Below are positions 17,370 through 26,418 of a stretch of DNA of 64,000 nt, piece by piece (within the stretch, counting starts at the first letter, position 1; every line of letters starts with the position of its first letter). The notes under the pieces were generated by a model. It worked only from the letters and a program-made list of their open reading frames with translations, ran no database searches and was not told where the DNA came from. The translations under genes and the position numbers were made by a program. Origin of the DNA: Prolixibacteraceae bacterium (GTDB lineage Bacteria; Bacteroidota; Bacteroidia; Bacteroidales; Prolixibacteraceae); contig JANXYV010000126.1 of NCBI GenBank assembly GCA_025355875.1, forward strand, positions 83,598 through 147,597. Reading direction: 5' to 3'.

Positions 17370-17395
17370 ATTTCTCGCACAATTGTGCGAAAAAT
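17370..17395. promoter_or_regulatory. 26-bp near-perfect palindrome, candidate operator
   Basis: The core TCGCACAATTGTGCGA (17375-17390) is a perfect 16-bp palindrome; adding ATTT/AAAT arms gives 26 bp with one mismatch. There is no loop and no T-run, so it looks like a dimeric protein site, not a terminator. It is in the otherwise featureless 17081-17602 intergenic region, 208 bp before the T9SS-secreted protein gene. Confidence 0.4.
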
Positions 17396-17602
17396 TCAGG
17401 CGAAACGCTGATCCTTATTTTATTATAAAAATACTCCATCCTTTTTGAAATATTTATTTGATATATAAATTACATATATTCAGTGTTTTAGATTTTGTGA
17501 CTGAATTTCAAAGCCTTCTGTTTTCATAATGGTATATCGTTTGGAATTGTTCCCTCGAATTGCAGATCAAGTTTCTGAACATTCAGAAACTCGCAACTAA
17601 CA

Positions 17603-18727
17603 ATGGTTATGAAACAATTTAACGAAAAATATCAAAAGTACGGGTTCTTGTCGATTCTCCTGGTTTTGCTGTTTTCTTTAGGCATCATGGCTGGTGCAAA
17701 TGGGGAAACACCTGCTCAGACCCATTACACAACAGTTTGGCAGGGAGAAAACGGACAAAATCACATGAATTTTGTGGTGGTATCTGCGGTTTTAGAAAAT
17801 ATTCCACTGTCTGCCGGCGACGAAATAGGTGTTTTTAGCGGGTCATTTTGTGTGGGTACGAAAAGATTGACTCAGGAAATCAATATTGCCAACAGTTCTA
17901 CTTTCCTTACCATTCCTGCTTCTCAGAAGGATGGTTCAAATAATGGATTTACCGATAATGACACCATCCTGTTCAAAATATGGGATCATGTCAATCAAAA
18001 TGAAATGATGGTAAAAGCCGTTACCTACCTGAATAATGTTCCCACCTGGATTACCTCGGGAAGATTTAAAGCAGAGTCAACAGCGGTAGTTGAAATCGAA
18101 TCCTATTCCGGATATTTCTCAAGTTCGGCGGATGCAAATAGTCCTCAAATGAACATCAATTTGCTTGGAATCAGTGAATCAGGCTTGGTAATAGGTGATG
18201 AACTGGGAGCATTTGATGGTCAGATTTGTGTAGGAACTATTAAGATTTCAGAAAGTGTTTTATCACAGGATTCTGCCCGTATAATTGCTTCTTCATCAAC
18301 CAGTGTCAATATTCAGAATGGTTTTTTGAATGGTCATTCCATCGAAATTATTGCCTGGAATCATGTTTCCGGGAATGAATTTCAGGTTCAGGCTGAAATA
18401 TTAGACGGACAAATGAAATATGCTACAAATTCGAGTGTTCTGGTTAAACTTAAATCAACTGCCACCAGCGCAACAAGGCTTAATGACCAGGTTCAGATAG
18501 AACTTTTTCCAAATCCTGCTTATGGCCGGTTTACGGTTCATCTCTCGCAAATTCCCGATCATGGAAGTCAGATCGATATTTTTGATCTTTCGGGCAGAAA
18601 GGTTGCTTCCCGCGAAATTTCAGGACTCGCTGAAGGATTTAATTTGGAGAATCAATTGAAAGGAATCTATTTCGTTAAATTTAAAATAGGTGCTTATGAA
18701 AAAACTCAAAAATTGATCATTCGTTGA
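17603..18727 (+). CDS. secreted protein with duplicated domain and T9SS sorting domain
   Basis: A 374-residue exported protein. The signal segment is FLSILLVLLFSLGIMAGANG. Two homologous beta-rich modules follow (about 35-165 and 175-285), marked by LSAGDEIGVFSGSFCVGTKRL and LVIGDELGAFDGQICVGTIKI with the shared pattern GDE-G-F-G--CVGT. The last 80 residues form a T9SS C-terminal domain (ELFPNPAYGRFTV ... GIYFVKFKIG ... KLIIR), which directs export across the outer membrane and usually surface attachment. The function of the duplicated module is unknown; it may be an adhesive or binding domain. A strong terminator follows, so the gene is probably monocistronic. Confidence 0.82.
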   Translation: MVMKQFNEKYQKYGFLSILLVLLFSLGIMAGANGETPAQTHYTTVWQGENGQNHMNFVVVSAVLENIPLSAGDEIGVFSGSFCVGTKRLTQEINIANSSTFLTIPASQKDGSNNGFTDNDTILFKIWDHVNQNEMMVKAVTYLNNVPTWITSGRFKAESTAVVEIESYSGYFSSSADANSPQMNINLLGISESGLVIGDELGAFDGQICVGTIKISESVLSQDSARIIASSSTSVNIQNGFLNGHSIEIIAWNHVSGNEFQVQAEILDGQMKYATNSSVLVKLKSTATSATRLNDQVQIELFPNPAYGRFTVHLSQIPDHGSQIDIFDLSGRKVASREISGLAEGFNLENQLKGIYFVKFKIGAYEKTQKLIIR

Positions 18728-18750
18728 AAACTTAGGTTTGGTTCAATTGA

Positions 18751-18785
18751 AAGTCCCCGGTTTGTAGTTTCCGGGGACTTTTTTT
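18751..18785 (+). terminator. strong intrinsic terminator
   Basis: Perfect 10-bp stem AAGTCCCCGG (18751-18760) / CCGGGGACTT (18771-18780), 10-nt loop, then a T-run to 18785. It ends the T9SS-secreted protein transcript 24 bp after the stop codon. Confidence 0.9.
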
Positions 18786-18851
18786 AAATTTTTTGTGCTG
18801 TTTGATTCACCTGATGAATAAATCAGGAAGCTGGGTAAGCTCCCCAAGAGT

Positions 18852-19079
18852 TTACTTTAGTGCGATTTTATGAAGAAGTGTTTCTACTTCCCGGTGGGAT
18901 ATACAACTTTGATGTTTTTCGATTCTTTCCTTTTTTTCCTTTTCCGTCATTGCATTGAAAAATGCAATCCTCTCTTTGGAAGGTAATAGCCTGATTTGAT
19001 AAAAAGCACAGGTATGTAACTCGCTTTCGACAGGGCAATTGAATATCAGTCCGTAAAAGTTTGAATAGCGCTTTTCCAT
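18852..19079 (-). CDS. small cysteine-containing hypothetical protein, 75 residues
   Basis: Starts MEKRYSNFYGLIFNCPVESE and continues with TCAFYQIRLLPSKERIAFFN, MTEKEKKERIEKHQSC and a final amphipathic helix. Three spaced cysteines (in NCPV, HTCAF and HQSC) could bind a metal. There is no signal peptide. The start at 19079 is preferred over an ATG 18 bases upstream because the preceding residues look unconserved; both are possible. It is divergent from ffh and convergent with the T9SS gene. Function unknown. Confidence 0.5.
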   Translation of the reverse strand: MEKRYSNFYGLIFNCPVESELHTCAFYQIRLLPSKERIAFFNAMTEKEKKERIEKHQSCISHREVETLLHKIALK

Positions 19080-19176
19080 AGTTCCTATCTTAAACAAACT
19101 AAACTTAATTCATGTTTTTATCCACCAGATCAGAAAAAGGTAACCCTAGAAAGGTGTCAATTTTTTAAATTTTAAC

Positions 19177-19210
19177 TTTGAAGAGCCTTTGGCTTATTTT
19201 TATATTTTTG
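19177..19210 (+). promoter_or_regulatory. promoter upstream of ffh
   Basis: TTTG (19177-19180), 22-bp spacer, TATTTTTG (19203-19210), matching the Bacteroidota promoter form. Initiation near 19217 would give a leader of about 145 nt before ffh. The leader has no recognisable SRP RNA signature (no GGAAGCAGCC-type tetraloop region). Confidence 0.5.
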
Positions 19211-19361
19211 CATGAGTTTTATCCAAAATGAAACAATCCATTCTGGAAAATTCGAGCAGACGAGGCAGGATGATTATTGGTTGACTCACAGCCGGTGCAA
19301 CAGTCAGGCATCCGGTCAATAAAGAATGAAATATAAACACTTGAAAATCTTGTAAATAGAT

Positions 19362-20693
19362 ATGTTTGAGAATCTGAATGAAAAGCTGGAAAGGTCGTTT
19401 AAACTTCTGAAAGGTCAGGGGAAAATTACCGAAATCAATGTTGCCGAAACCTTAAAAGAGGTACGTCGTGCTTTACTCGATGCCGACGTTAACTTTAAGA
19501 TAGCCAAGTCGTTCACTGAGAATGTCCGAAAAAAGGCTTTGGGTTTGGATGTTCTAAATTCGATCAAACCGGGTCAGCTGATGGTAAAAATCGTCCATGA
19601 TGAACTGGCTGAACTGATGGGCGGAAAATTTGTTGACATCAACTTAAAAGGTAATCCAACTGTAATTGTGATCGCTGGACTTCAAGGTTCCGGAAAAACC
19701 ACCTTCTCCGGAAAGCTTGCAAAAATGCTGAAAAGCAAAAAGGGCAGGCATCCATTGCTGGTTGCCTGCGACGTCTATCGTCCGGCAGCCATCGAACAAT
19801 TGAAAATTTTAGGATCACAGATCGGAGTGCCGGTATATACCGAAGATGGAAGTAAAAATCCTGTAAAAATTGCGCAGGAAGCCATTCGTCAGGCAAAACT
19901 TCAAGGCAATGATGTCGTCATTATTGATACGGCCGGTCGTTTGGCGATCGATCAGGAAATGATGAACGAAATCAGTGCCGTTAAAGACGCTGTAAAACCT
20001 CACGAAATTCTGTTTGTCGTTGATGCGATGACCGGTCAGGATGCTGTGAATACGGCCAAAGAATTTAACGATCGTCTTGATTTCGATGGAGTTGTTCTGA
20101 CTAAATTAGATGGTGACACCCGCGGTGGAGCTGCGCTTTCCATCCGTTCGGTGGTGGATAAGCCGATCAAATTTGTCGGTACAGGCGAAAAACTCGATAC
20201 ACTCGATATCTTCCACCCTGAACGTATGGCCGACCGTATTTTAGGCATGGGCGATATCGTTTCGCTGGTCGAAAAAGCTCAGGAACAATTTGATGAAGTT
20301 GAGGCCCGGAGAATTCAGCAGAAACTGGCTAAAAATCAGTTCAGTTTCAACGACTTTCTGAAACAAATTCAGCAGATCAAAAAGATGGGCAACCTGAAAG
20401 ATCTCGCCGGAATGATCCCGGGAATGGGAAAAGCGTTGAAAGATGTTCAGATTGAGGACGATGCCTTCAAACACATTGAAGCCATTATCTATTCTATGAC
20501 CCATGCTGAAAGGGAAGATCCCAGCATTTTGACCGGTTCGCGCAGAAAGCGGATTGCCGACGGTTCTGGAACAAACATTCAGGAAGTGAACCGCCTTATA
20601 AAACAATTTGCCGAAACCCGGAAAATGATGAAAGTCGTTTCGCAGGGCAATAACATGAAGCGGATGATGGGAAATATGGGTAAAGGAAGATAA
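19362..20693 (+). CDS. ffh: signal recognition particle protein Ffh
   Basis: The GTPase subunit of SRP, which binds signal sequences on nascent membrane proteins and hands ribosomes to FtsY. It has 443 residues in the usual NG-M order: N domain 1-90, P-loop GLQGSGKTT (106-114), DTAGR (189-193), TKLDGD (247-252), and a methionine-rich M domain from about 325 with [20 protein letters not shown] and a basic, methionine-rich tail ([12 protein letters not shown]). folD follows after 17 bp and is probably co-transcribed. Confidence 0.97.
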   Translation: MFENLNEKLERSFKLLKGQGKITEINVAETLKEVRRALLDADVNFKIAKSFTENVRKKALGLDVLNSIKPGQLMVKIVHDELAELMGGKFVDINLKGNPTVIVIAGLQGSGKTTFSGKLAKMLKSKKGRHPLLVACDVYRPAAIEQLKILGSQIGVPVYTEDGSKNPVKIAQEAIRQAKLQGNDVVIIDTAGRLAIDQEMMNEISAVKDAVKPHEILFVVDAMTGQDAVNTAKEFNDRLDFDGVVLTKLDGDTRGGAALSIRSVVDKPIKFVGTGEKLDTLDIFHPERMADRILGMGDIVSLVEKAQEQFDEVEARRIQQKLAKNQFSFNDFLKQIQQIKKMGNLKDLAGMIPGMGKALKDVQIEDDAFKHIEAIIYSMTHAEREDPSILTGSRRKRIADGSGTNIQEVNRLIKQFAETRKMMKVVSQGNNMKRMMGNMGKGR

Positions 20694-20710
20694 CTGATAA
20701 ACAGATTGAT

Positions 20711-21580
20711 ATGATTTTAATTGACGGAAAAAAAACTGCTGACGAGATAAAAAAAGAAATTGCCGAATGCGTTCGGGAAATTGTGGCCACCGGAAAGCGG
20801 GCACCGCATCTGGCGGCAGTTTTGGTCGGTCATGATGGTGGAAGCGAAACTTATGTGGCTTTTAAGATCAAAGATTGCGAGGAAGTTGGCTATCGTTCAT
20901 CGCTCATCCGTTTCGAAGACGATGTGACTGAAGCTGAATTGCTTGCCAAAGTTCAGGAATTAAACCTGGACCCGGACCTCGATGGCTTTATTGTACAGCT
21001 TCCGCTGCCTAAACACATTTCGGAACAAAAAGTGATTGAAGCGATTGATGCACGAAAAGATGTGGATGGGTTTCATCCTGAAAATGTTGGACGTCTGGTT
21101 TTAGGCATGCCGGCATTTTTATCGGCGACTCCATTTGGAATCATCGAATTGCTAAAAAGATACCAGATCCCGACTTCAGGGAAAAATTGTGTGATTGTTG
21201 GCCGGAGCAATATTGTGGGTCGTCCGTTGAGTATCCTGATGTCACAAAAAGCAGTAAATGCTACAGTGACCGTGGCCCACAGTCGGACAAAAGATCTTGA
21301 AAAAGTGTGTGCGAATGCCGATATTCTGATTGCAGCACTTGGTTCACCTGAATTTATTAAGGCCAATATGGTCAAAGAAGGAGCAGTAGTCATCGATGTG
21401 GGTACAACCCGGGTCAGCGCTCCGGAAACCAAATCAGGATGGCGATTGAAAGGCGATGTAAAATTTGACGAGGTCGCTCCTAAATGTTCGTACATTACTC
21501 CTGTACCGGGTGGGGTAGGGCCAATGACCCGTGTCTCGTTGCTTCAGAATACTTTGCTAGCGGCAAAGATGAAGGGATAA
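20711..21580 (+). CDS. folD: methylenetetrahydrofolate dehydrogenase / cyclohydrolase
   Basis: A 289-residue bifunctional enzyme converting 5,10-methylene-THF to 10-formyl-THF via methenyl-THF, using NADP. The catalytic motif [13 protein letters not shown] contains the conserved Tyr and Lys. [13 protein letters not shown] is the folate-binding signature, [10 protein letters not shown] is the nucleotide-binding turn, and [11 protein letters not shown] closes the C-terminal family signature. Length is standard. It is 17 bp behind ffh and followed by a small terminator. Confidence 0.96.
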   Translation: MILIDGKKTADEIKKEIAECVREIVATGKRAPHLAAVLVGHDGGSETYVAFKIKDCEEVGYRSSLIRFEDDVTEAELLAKVQELNLDPDLDGFIVQLPLPKHISEQKVIEAIDARKDVDGFHPENVGRLVLGMPAFLSATPFGIIELLKRYQIPTSGKNCVIVGRSNIVGRPLSILMSQKAVNATVTVAHSRTKDLEKVCANADILIAALGSPEFIKANMVKEGAVVIDVGTTRVSAPETKSGWRLKGDVKFDEVAPKCSYITPVPGGVGPMTRVSLLQNTLLAAKMKG

Positions 21581-21587
21581 TTTCTGT

Positions 21588-21614
21588 AAAGGCGCCCCTC
21601 AGTGCCTTTTTTTT
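21588..21614 (+). terminator. intrinsic terminator after folD
   Basis: AAAGGCGC (21588-21595) pairs with GTGCCTTT (21602-21609, one G-T pair) around a 6-nt loop, then T-run to 21614. Confidence 0.65.
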
Positions 21615-21637
21615 ACCAATGTTGAAAATGAAAAGTG

Positions 21638-22453
21638 ATGGAGAAGAATTTCAGGCAATATTTAATGAAATCGGTTATTCTGCTATTTATTCTGATTGTT
21701 CAGGCTTGCGGCACAGTTCCGTTGATTGGACGGAAACAAGTGATTTTGATGCCGGAATCGAGCATCGTAGAAATGAGTCTGACCAACTATTCCGATTTTT
21801 TGAAATCGAATAAAATTTCAACCGACAAAGTGGGAACTGCCACAATTAAACGAGTTGGCTCCAGAATTTCGGCAGCAGTTGAAAAATACCTGAAGGATAA
21901 TGGATTTCAGGATCGGATTGCTGATTTTAAATGGGAATTTAATCTGGTTGAAAGTAAAGAATTGAATGCCTGGTGTATGCCGGGAGGAAAAGTGGTTTTC
22001 TACACCGGAATCATGCCGGTGACCCAAAACGACGCAGGCGTTGCTGTGGTAATGGGACACGAAATTGGTCATGCTGTGGCCCGTCATGGAAACGAACGGA
22101 TGAGTGAACAGTTGATTGCCCAATACGGCGATGTGGCTCTTTCTGAATTAATTAAATCAAAGCCTGCAGAAACTCAGGCCGTTTTTCAAAATGTTTACGG
22201 TTTGGGAGCGCAGTATGCGGTGATGCTACCTTATTCACGGATGCATGAATATGAGGCTGATAAACTTGGACTGATTTTCATGTCAATTGCTGGTTACGAC
22301 CCTCATGAAGCTCTTGCTTTTTGGCAACGGATGGCCGCCAATTCAACAGCCAAACAACCTGAATTTTTAAGTACGCACCCCTTGGAGCAAAACCGGATTG
22401 AAGCAATCAAACAGTTTTTGCCGGAGGCAATGAAGTTATATACGGGCAAATAA
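21638..22453 (+). CDS. M48-family metallopeptidase lipoprotein
   Basis: A 271-residue periplasmic zinc peptidase related to BepA/YfgC and Oma1. The N-terminal signal ends in a lipobox (LIVQAC). The zinc site is GHEIGHAVARH (His131, His135) with the third ligand Glu194 in MHEYEADKLG. The C-terminal THPLEQNRIEAI is typical of the family (usually THP...R). Relatives act in outer-membrane protein quality control. The ATG at 21638 is preceded by an in-frame GTG; an ATG at 21665, just before the hydrophobic segment, is an alternative start. It is separated from folD by a terminator. Confidence 0.92.
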   Translation: MEKNFRQYLMKSVILLFILIVQACGTVPLIGRKQVILMPESSIVEMSLTNYSDFLKSNKISTDKVGTATIKRVGSRISAAVEKYLKDNGFQDRIADFKWEFNLVESKELNAWCMPGGKVVFYTGIMPVTQNDAGVAVVMGHEIGHAVARHGNERMSEQLIAQYGDVALSELIKSKPAETQAVFQNVYGLGAQYAVMLPYSRMHEYEADKLGLIFMSIAGYDPHEALAFWQRMAANSTAKQPEFLSTHPLEQNRIEAIKQFLPEAMKLYTGK

Positions 22454-22585
22454 AAATCCTATCAAAGAATATTCTGTCGTCTTGAAAAACTTATGTTAGC
22501 GTGTTTGTTAACATTTTTAAATTTTATCCGTTTTTTTTATTTAATTTTGAGAACCTAAGAATGGAATAAACTTAATAAGAGAAAG

Positions 22586-22984
22586 ATGGAAGATTTTGAA
22601 AAAAATGAGGACGGATTGGAAACCGACAGTAAATTTAGAGAAGAAATCTACTCAAAAGCTGTCAGAGCTGGGAAAAGAACCTATTTCTTTGATGTTAAAT
22701 CAACACGAAGAGATGAGTTGTATCTGACCATCACTGAAAGTAAAAAACGGTTTGAGCAGGATGGTAATTTTCATTTTGAGAAACACAAAATTTTCCTTTA
22801 CAAAGAAGACTTTGATAAATTTGCCGAAGGTTTACAAGAAGTGATCAGTTTTATTGATCAAAATCAAATCGAAGAATATGATGATCAGTACGAAACGGAC
22901 AATTTAGAGAATCAGGAAGAAAAAGTTCTCGAAGAAGTAGGGGTCGACAAAGATTTTACGAAAATAGATTTCGAAGCCTTATAG
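22586..22984 (+). CDS. DUF3276 PUR-type nucleic-acid-binding protein
   Basis: A 132-residue protein with the PUR-alpha-like fold of the Bacteroidota DUF3276 family: EEIYSKAVRAGKRTYFFDVKSTRRDELYL begins the domain (split here by position, about 19-47), followed by ITESKKRF and HKIFLYKEDFDKFAEGL. The acidic C-terminal tail (about 95-132) is low complexity. Family members bind single-stranded DNA or RNA. A TAATTTTG -7-like element lies at 22542-22549. A strong terminator follows. Binding activity is inferred from the family. Confidence 0.88.
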   Translation: MEDFEKNEDGLETDSKFREEIYSKAVRAGKRTYFFDVKSTRRDELYLTITESKKRFEQDGNFHFEKHKIFLYKEDFDKFAEGLQEVISFIDQNQIEEYDDQYETDNLENQEEKVLEEVGVDKDFTKIDFEAL

Positions 22985-23026
22985 ACTAATCTATAGTGTT
23001 TTGTACTATCAATTTACCAGATATAG

Positions 23027-23062
23027 ATCAACCGGATGAATTCATCTGGTTGATTTTTTTTT
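23027..23062 (+). terminator. strong intrinsic terminator after the DUF3276 gene
   Basis: A 14-bp stem (23027-23040 with 23041-23054, one G-T pair, essentially no loop beyond the central AATT) followed by nine T residues. Confidence 0.85.
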
Positions 23063-23785
23063 GTACACCCTCCCAAAGCTGAAATCTGAGTTGTTATAGT
23101 GATTGTGAAACAGAAAAGCCAAAAAATCAATGATCTGTGCTTTTTTGATTGGTTTGGAACCCCATTTGGTCGGGGTGACCGGAGTCTGGTTTTAAGCCGC
23201 AAATGTCATTGAATCAGTAGTTTATGCTTGATGTTTTTGTCAAGGTCACCTAATGGTTCACAAAGGGAAGAACGACGAGTTAACACTCACATATTGATAC
23301 AATTATAATCAAATTATAGGATATCAGGAACGAATCGTGGAAATATTTTAGGTTAGAATCTTTATTTTTTTTAATCCTACAATATCGATTCTTTCTTTTT
23401 TGTAGAAGATTTCTATTTTGTTCCTCATTTCATTGGAATGGAAGCTTACATCAATTAGATACCAATGAAGGGGTACTGTCCTGTCCTAATTTCATCTATG
23501 ATGAATAGTGCTGTCATAAATATTTACCATAATTGTGGCATCTAACCAAATAATTGGAAATCTGTTTTATTTACCTTATTTGAAAGGAAGAAACCGTTGG
23601 TTCGGAGCATTGTCTTTTTTCAATACGATTCAGCGATATTACAAAGTACTCACATTCATAAAACATTGCAAAACTTATAGATAAAGATTTGGAGAATGAC
23701 AATAGCGAATGGTATAGCCGTTTTGCGAACCTTAAACTGTACTTTTGCCTAAAAATAAACGGATAACTAAAATGCAATTAGTGCG
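23063..23785. other. 723-bp intergenic stretch with no gene found
   Basis: AT-rich, many stops in all frames, and no convincing coding sequence. The only item seen is TACTTTTG at 23740-23747 with TTTG at 23722-23725, a promoter-like pair with a spacer (14 bp) shorter than the usual range, placed just before the truncated gene at 23786. It marks the left side of the accessory island. Confidence 0.5.
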
Positions 23786-23942
23786 ATGAACAATTGGATA
23801 GAAACTGCCTTGCATATTTTGACAAAAAGCCTGTACCCTATTCCTGTTGGGTTAAACGAACTTGATTGGAAAAGCGGTTTGTCCGATAAAAACAACCGAC
23901 TTACCAAACATATTTCTGCCTTTGCCAATTATTATTTTTTTT
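23786..23942 (+). pseudogene. truncated AlbA_2/Schlafen-type gene fragment beside an IS
   Basis: The first 52 or so codons read MNNWIETALHILTKSLYPIP, then LNELDWKSGLSDKNNRLTKH and ISAFANYY. The pattern E-D-K-x(n)-LTKHISAFAN matches the start of the AlbA_2 (Schlafen-like ATP-binding) domain, which would continue with a glycine-rich LVFGI-like strand. Here the frame runs into the IS4-family element and stops. Removing the IS and one target copy gives 19 more codons that do not resemble the family, so the gene was already broken or lost its 3' part. Such proteins are often linked to defence or regulation. Confidence 0.55.
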
Positions 23943-25253
23943 CATTAGTGTCCGGTTAAGGATTTTATTGAACTTCTGAATATCCCGCCAATAAAGGCAT
24001 TTAGGCACGTTCATTGATTTTTTGATTTGAAAATTCTTTGATTTGAGGATAAAAACCTCAAATCATGAATACTGGGAAAACTGTTTTTGCACAGATAATG
24101 TCATTTTTACCCGATTACCAGTTCAACAAATGTGTTGACAAGCATAAGGGCAATCATCGCGTAAGGAACTTTACCTGCAAAGAGCATTTCTATGTAATGG
24201 GCTTTGCCCAACTTACTTACAGAGAAAGCTTACGTGACATCGAATCATGCTTGACTGCATTTTCCAGTAAGCTTTATCACTCCGGCATAAAACAACCAGT
24301 TTCTCGTTCGACATTGGCCGAAGCCAATGAAAACAGGGATTGGCGGATTTATGCTGACTTTGCACAAGTCCTGATCAGGGAAGCTCGCCGCTTATACAAG
24401 CAAGACAACGAGTTCGCCCTTGATATTGACAACATGGTGTATGCCTTGGACAGCTCCACCATTGACCTGTGCTTGAGCCTTTTCCCGTGGGCAAAGTTCC
24501 GTAAAGCAAAAGGTGCGGTGAAAATGCACACCTTATTAGACTTACGGGGTTCAATTCCCACGTTTATACATCTGACAGATGGTTTATGCCACGATGTCAA
24601 TGTTTTGGATCATATCGTTATCGAACCCGGAGCCATCTATGTGATGGACAAAGGCTATGTCGATTACCTCCGTTTTTATTCCCAGATCCACCAGCAGCGT
24701 GGATTCTTCGTTACAAGAGCGAAGGATAATATGGCTGCACGAAGGGTTTATAGCAGGAAGGTTGACAAAACCACCGGACTCAAATACGATCAATCTGTAA
24801 AACTTACAGGATTCTACATCAAAAAGGATTATCCGGATTATTTACGAAGGATAAAATATCAGGATAAAGAAACCGGTAAGATTTACGTATTCCTGACCAA
24901 TAACTTTGAGTTATCGGCTTTACTAATTGCTCAGCTATACAAAGAACGCTGGAAGATTGAGTTGTTTTTCAAATGGATAAAACAACATCTTCGTATCAAA
25001 TCATTTTATGGTACCAGCCGAAATGCAGTTTACTGCCAGATATGGATAGCAATTTGCATGTATTTGCTGGTAGCTATTCTAAAGAAAAGACTGAAATTGG
25101 AGCATTCGCTCTACACTTTATTACAAGTTTTCAGCCTGACACTTTTTGAAAAAGTAACTATAAATGAACTATTTATAAACTCAATTTACAAACCAACTAG
25201 TTCGGATAATTCTAACCAGCTATCAATCTGGGACTTTTAACCGGACACTAGTG
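23943..25253 (+). mobile_element. complete IS4-family insertion sequence
   Basis: A 1311-bp element. Terminal inverted repeats 23943-23959 and 25237-25253 match at 16 of 17 positions (core TAGTGTCCGGTTAA). It is flanked by a 9-bp direct repeat ATTTTTTTT (23934-23942 and 25254-25262), the expected target-site duplication size for IS4. It carries one intact transposase gene. The A/T-homopolymer target makes the duplication less certain than a complex sequence would. Confidence 0.9.
24065..25240 (+). CDS. IS4-family transposase
   Basis: A 391-residue DDE transposase. N-terminal conserved region: VFAQIMSFLPDYQFNKCVDK and MGFAQLTYRESLRDIESCL. Catalytic aspartates are in YALDSSTIDLC and VMDKGYVDY. 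The IS4 hallmark Y-x2-R-x3-E-x6-K is exact in YKERWKIELFFKWIK. The gene is intact and fills most of the element, ending inside the right inverted repeat region, so the IS may be active. The family transposes by cut-and-paste with hairpin intermediates in well-studied members. Confidence 0.95.
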   Translation: MNTGKTVFAQIMSFLPDYQFNKCVDKHKGNHRVRNFTCKEHFYVMGFAQLTYRESLRDIESCLTAFSSKLYHSGIKQPVSRSTLAEANENRDWRIYADFAQVLIREARRLYKQDNEFALDIDNMVYALDSSTIDLCLSLFPWAKFRKAKGAVKMHTLLDLRGSIPTFIHLTDGLCHDVNVLDHIVIEPGAIYVMDKGYVDYLRFYSQIHQQRGFFVTRAKDNMAARRVYSRKVDKTTGLKYDQSVKLTGFYIKKDYPDYLRRIKYQDKETGKIYVFLTNNFELSALLIAQLYKERWKIELFFKWIKQHLRIKSFYGTSRNAVYCQIWIAICMYLLVAILKKRLKLEHSLYTLLQVFSLTLFEKVTINELFINSIYKPTSSDNSNQLSIWDF

Positions 25254-25262
25254 ATTTTTTTT

Positions 25263-26418
25263 ATAACTGTAAGTCAGCATCTTGTTATTTCATTCAGAAA
25301 TCACGTTTGCTGAAAAATGCTTAATGGGATTTGAATCCACTCTGTTTAATGGTTCCTTTCATTCCTCATGTTAAAAGACGCTAATTGTTCATTGAATTGC
25401 AGTTGCCGGTCAATTCTGGAATAACTGAATTGCCGATCCACCTTAGATCCTGAAATGAATTAGCCATTCTTATTGAATAAAATTCCCGGAATTTTATCCG
25501 TTTCCTCTTTGTAATTGATCAAAGTATTTAAAGATTATTATCGGACAGGTTACCCCCGCATCACATACTCAAAAGGCTGTCATTTACATTTTCGACTATC
25601 AGCGGAAACCCAAGGAAATGGTCAGAACTGAAGAAAAAATTGAAGCTGTTTTAATAAACTACAATTTTTGTTTGCAGAACCTGATAAGTTGATCCCTGCG
25701 GCCTTTTCACTCAATTTGCTCCGCATTCCGCTCACAAGCCTCGGTCATATATGAAGAGTGGCTCAGTTCAGTTATGATCGATTTTAGATAATCCAATTCT
25801 GATTTGACTTACCCTTTCTGAGCCACACTTCCCATTTTTTTTTGTTAATCTGGGCTGCTTAACATTCAGCTTTCACACTTCATTCGGCACATTCGCTTCC
25901 TAATCCCGTGAGTGCCCTCAGGCCAGCTCGTTCAGCTCATAAGCCGGATTGGACTCCACGGCAAGAGTGGTTCCTTGCCTTCCATTCACGCGATTTGACG
26001 CCCCAATTCCATATCGCCTGCCAAGCCTTTTCTCAAAACAACAACCACCCCAAAAAGGTCAGGAACAAGCTTCATTTCCTCCTTTAATCGCACCATTCCA
26101 GTACAGCCACCACATATGCCTTTTACCCAAACGCTTTTGTAAGGTTATCGCTATTGTTATGTAAGCTTATACCCATCACTTCAAGCCAAAAAAGAAATTC
26201 AAATTTAGCCGTTCTCCCTGCAAGGCCAGTGCGAGTGTTCCGGTTTTTTATCCGTTTACGTTTGTGTTTCATTCATTTTTTTTAGAAGTTGACCGGACCA
26301 GCCTTGCATTTTGCCACGACCGGCAATCCGATAGACTTTCTTTTTTTTATCGTTTTTTTCTTTTGGAATAATCTGTTTTTAATGAAAGACAAATCGTAAA
26401 ATCAAATGAATTCTCTAA
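25263..26418. other. 1.16-kb non-coding island segment between two IS elements
   Basis: No credible gene. A short open frame at 25949-26164 is proline-rich, lacks a start context and is regarded as spurious. A 9-bp inverted repeat GTGGCTCAG (25758-25766) / CTGAGCCAC (25818-25826) is present. From about 25,690 to 26,340 the base composition and sequence (many CCT, GCC and TTCC runs) differ from the AT-rich flanks, suggesting foreign or decayed mobile-element DNA, fitting the MobC gene nearby. Confidence 0.4.

Noticed and set aside
19211..19361. Possible SRP RNA (ffs) in the ffh leader
   Set aside because: No GGAAGCAGCC-type conserved loop or long hairpin; the stretch reads as an ordinary leader.
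20241..20804. 187-codon open frame opposite ffh
   Set aside because: Overlaps the ffh M-domain and folD start on the other strand; no family resemblance.
25949..26164. 71-codon proline-rich open frame between the IS elements
   Set aside because: Weak start context and composition of non-coding mobile DNA.
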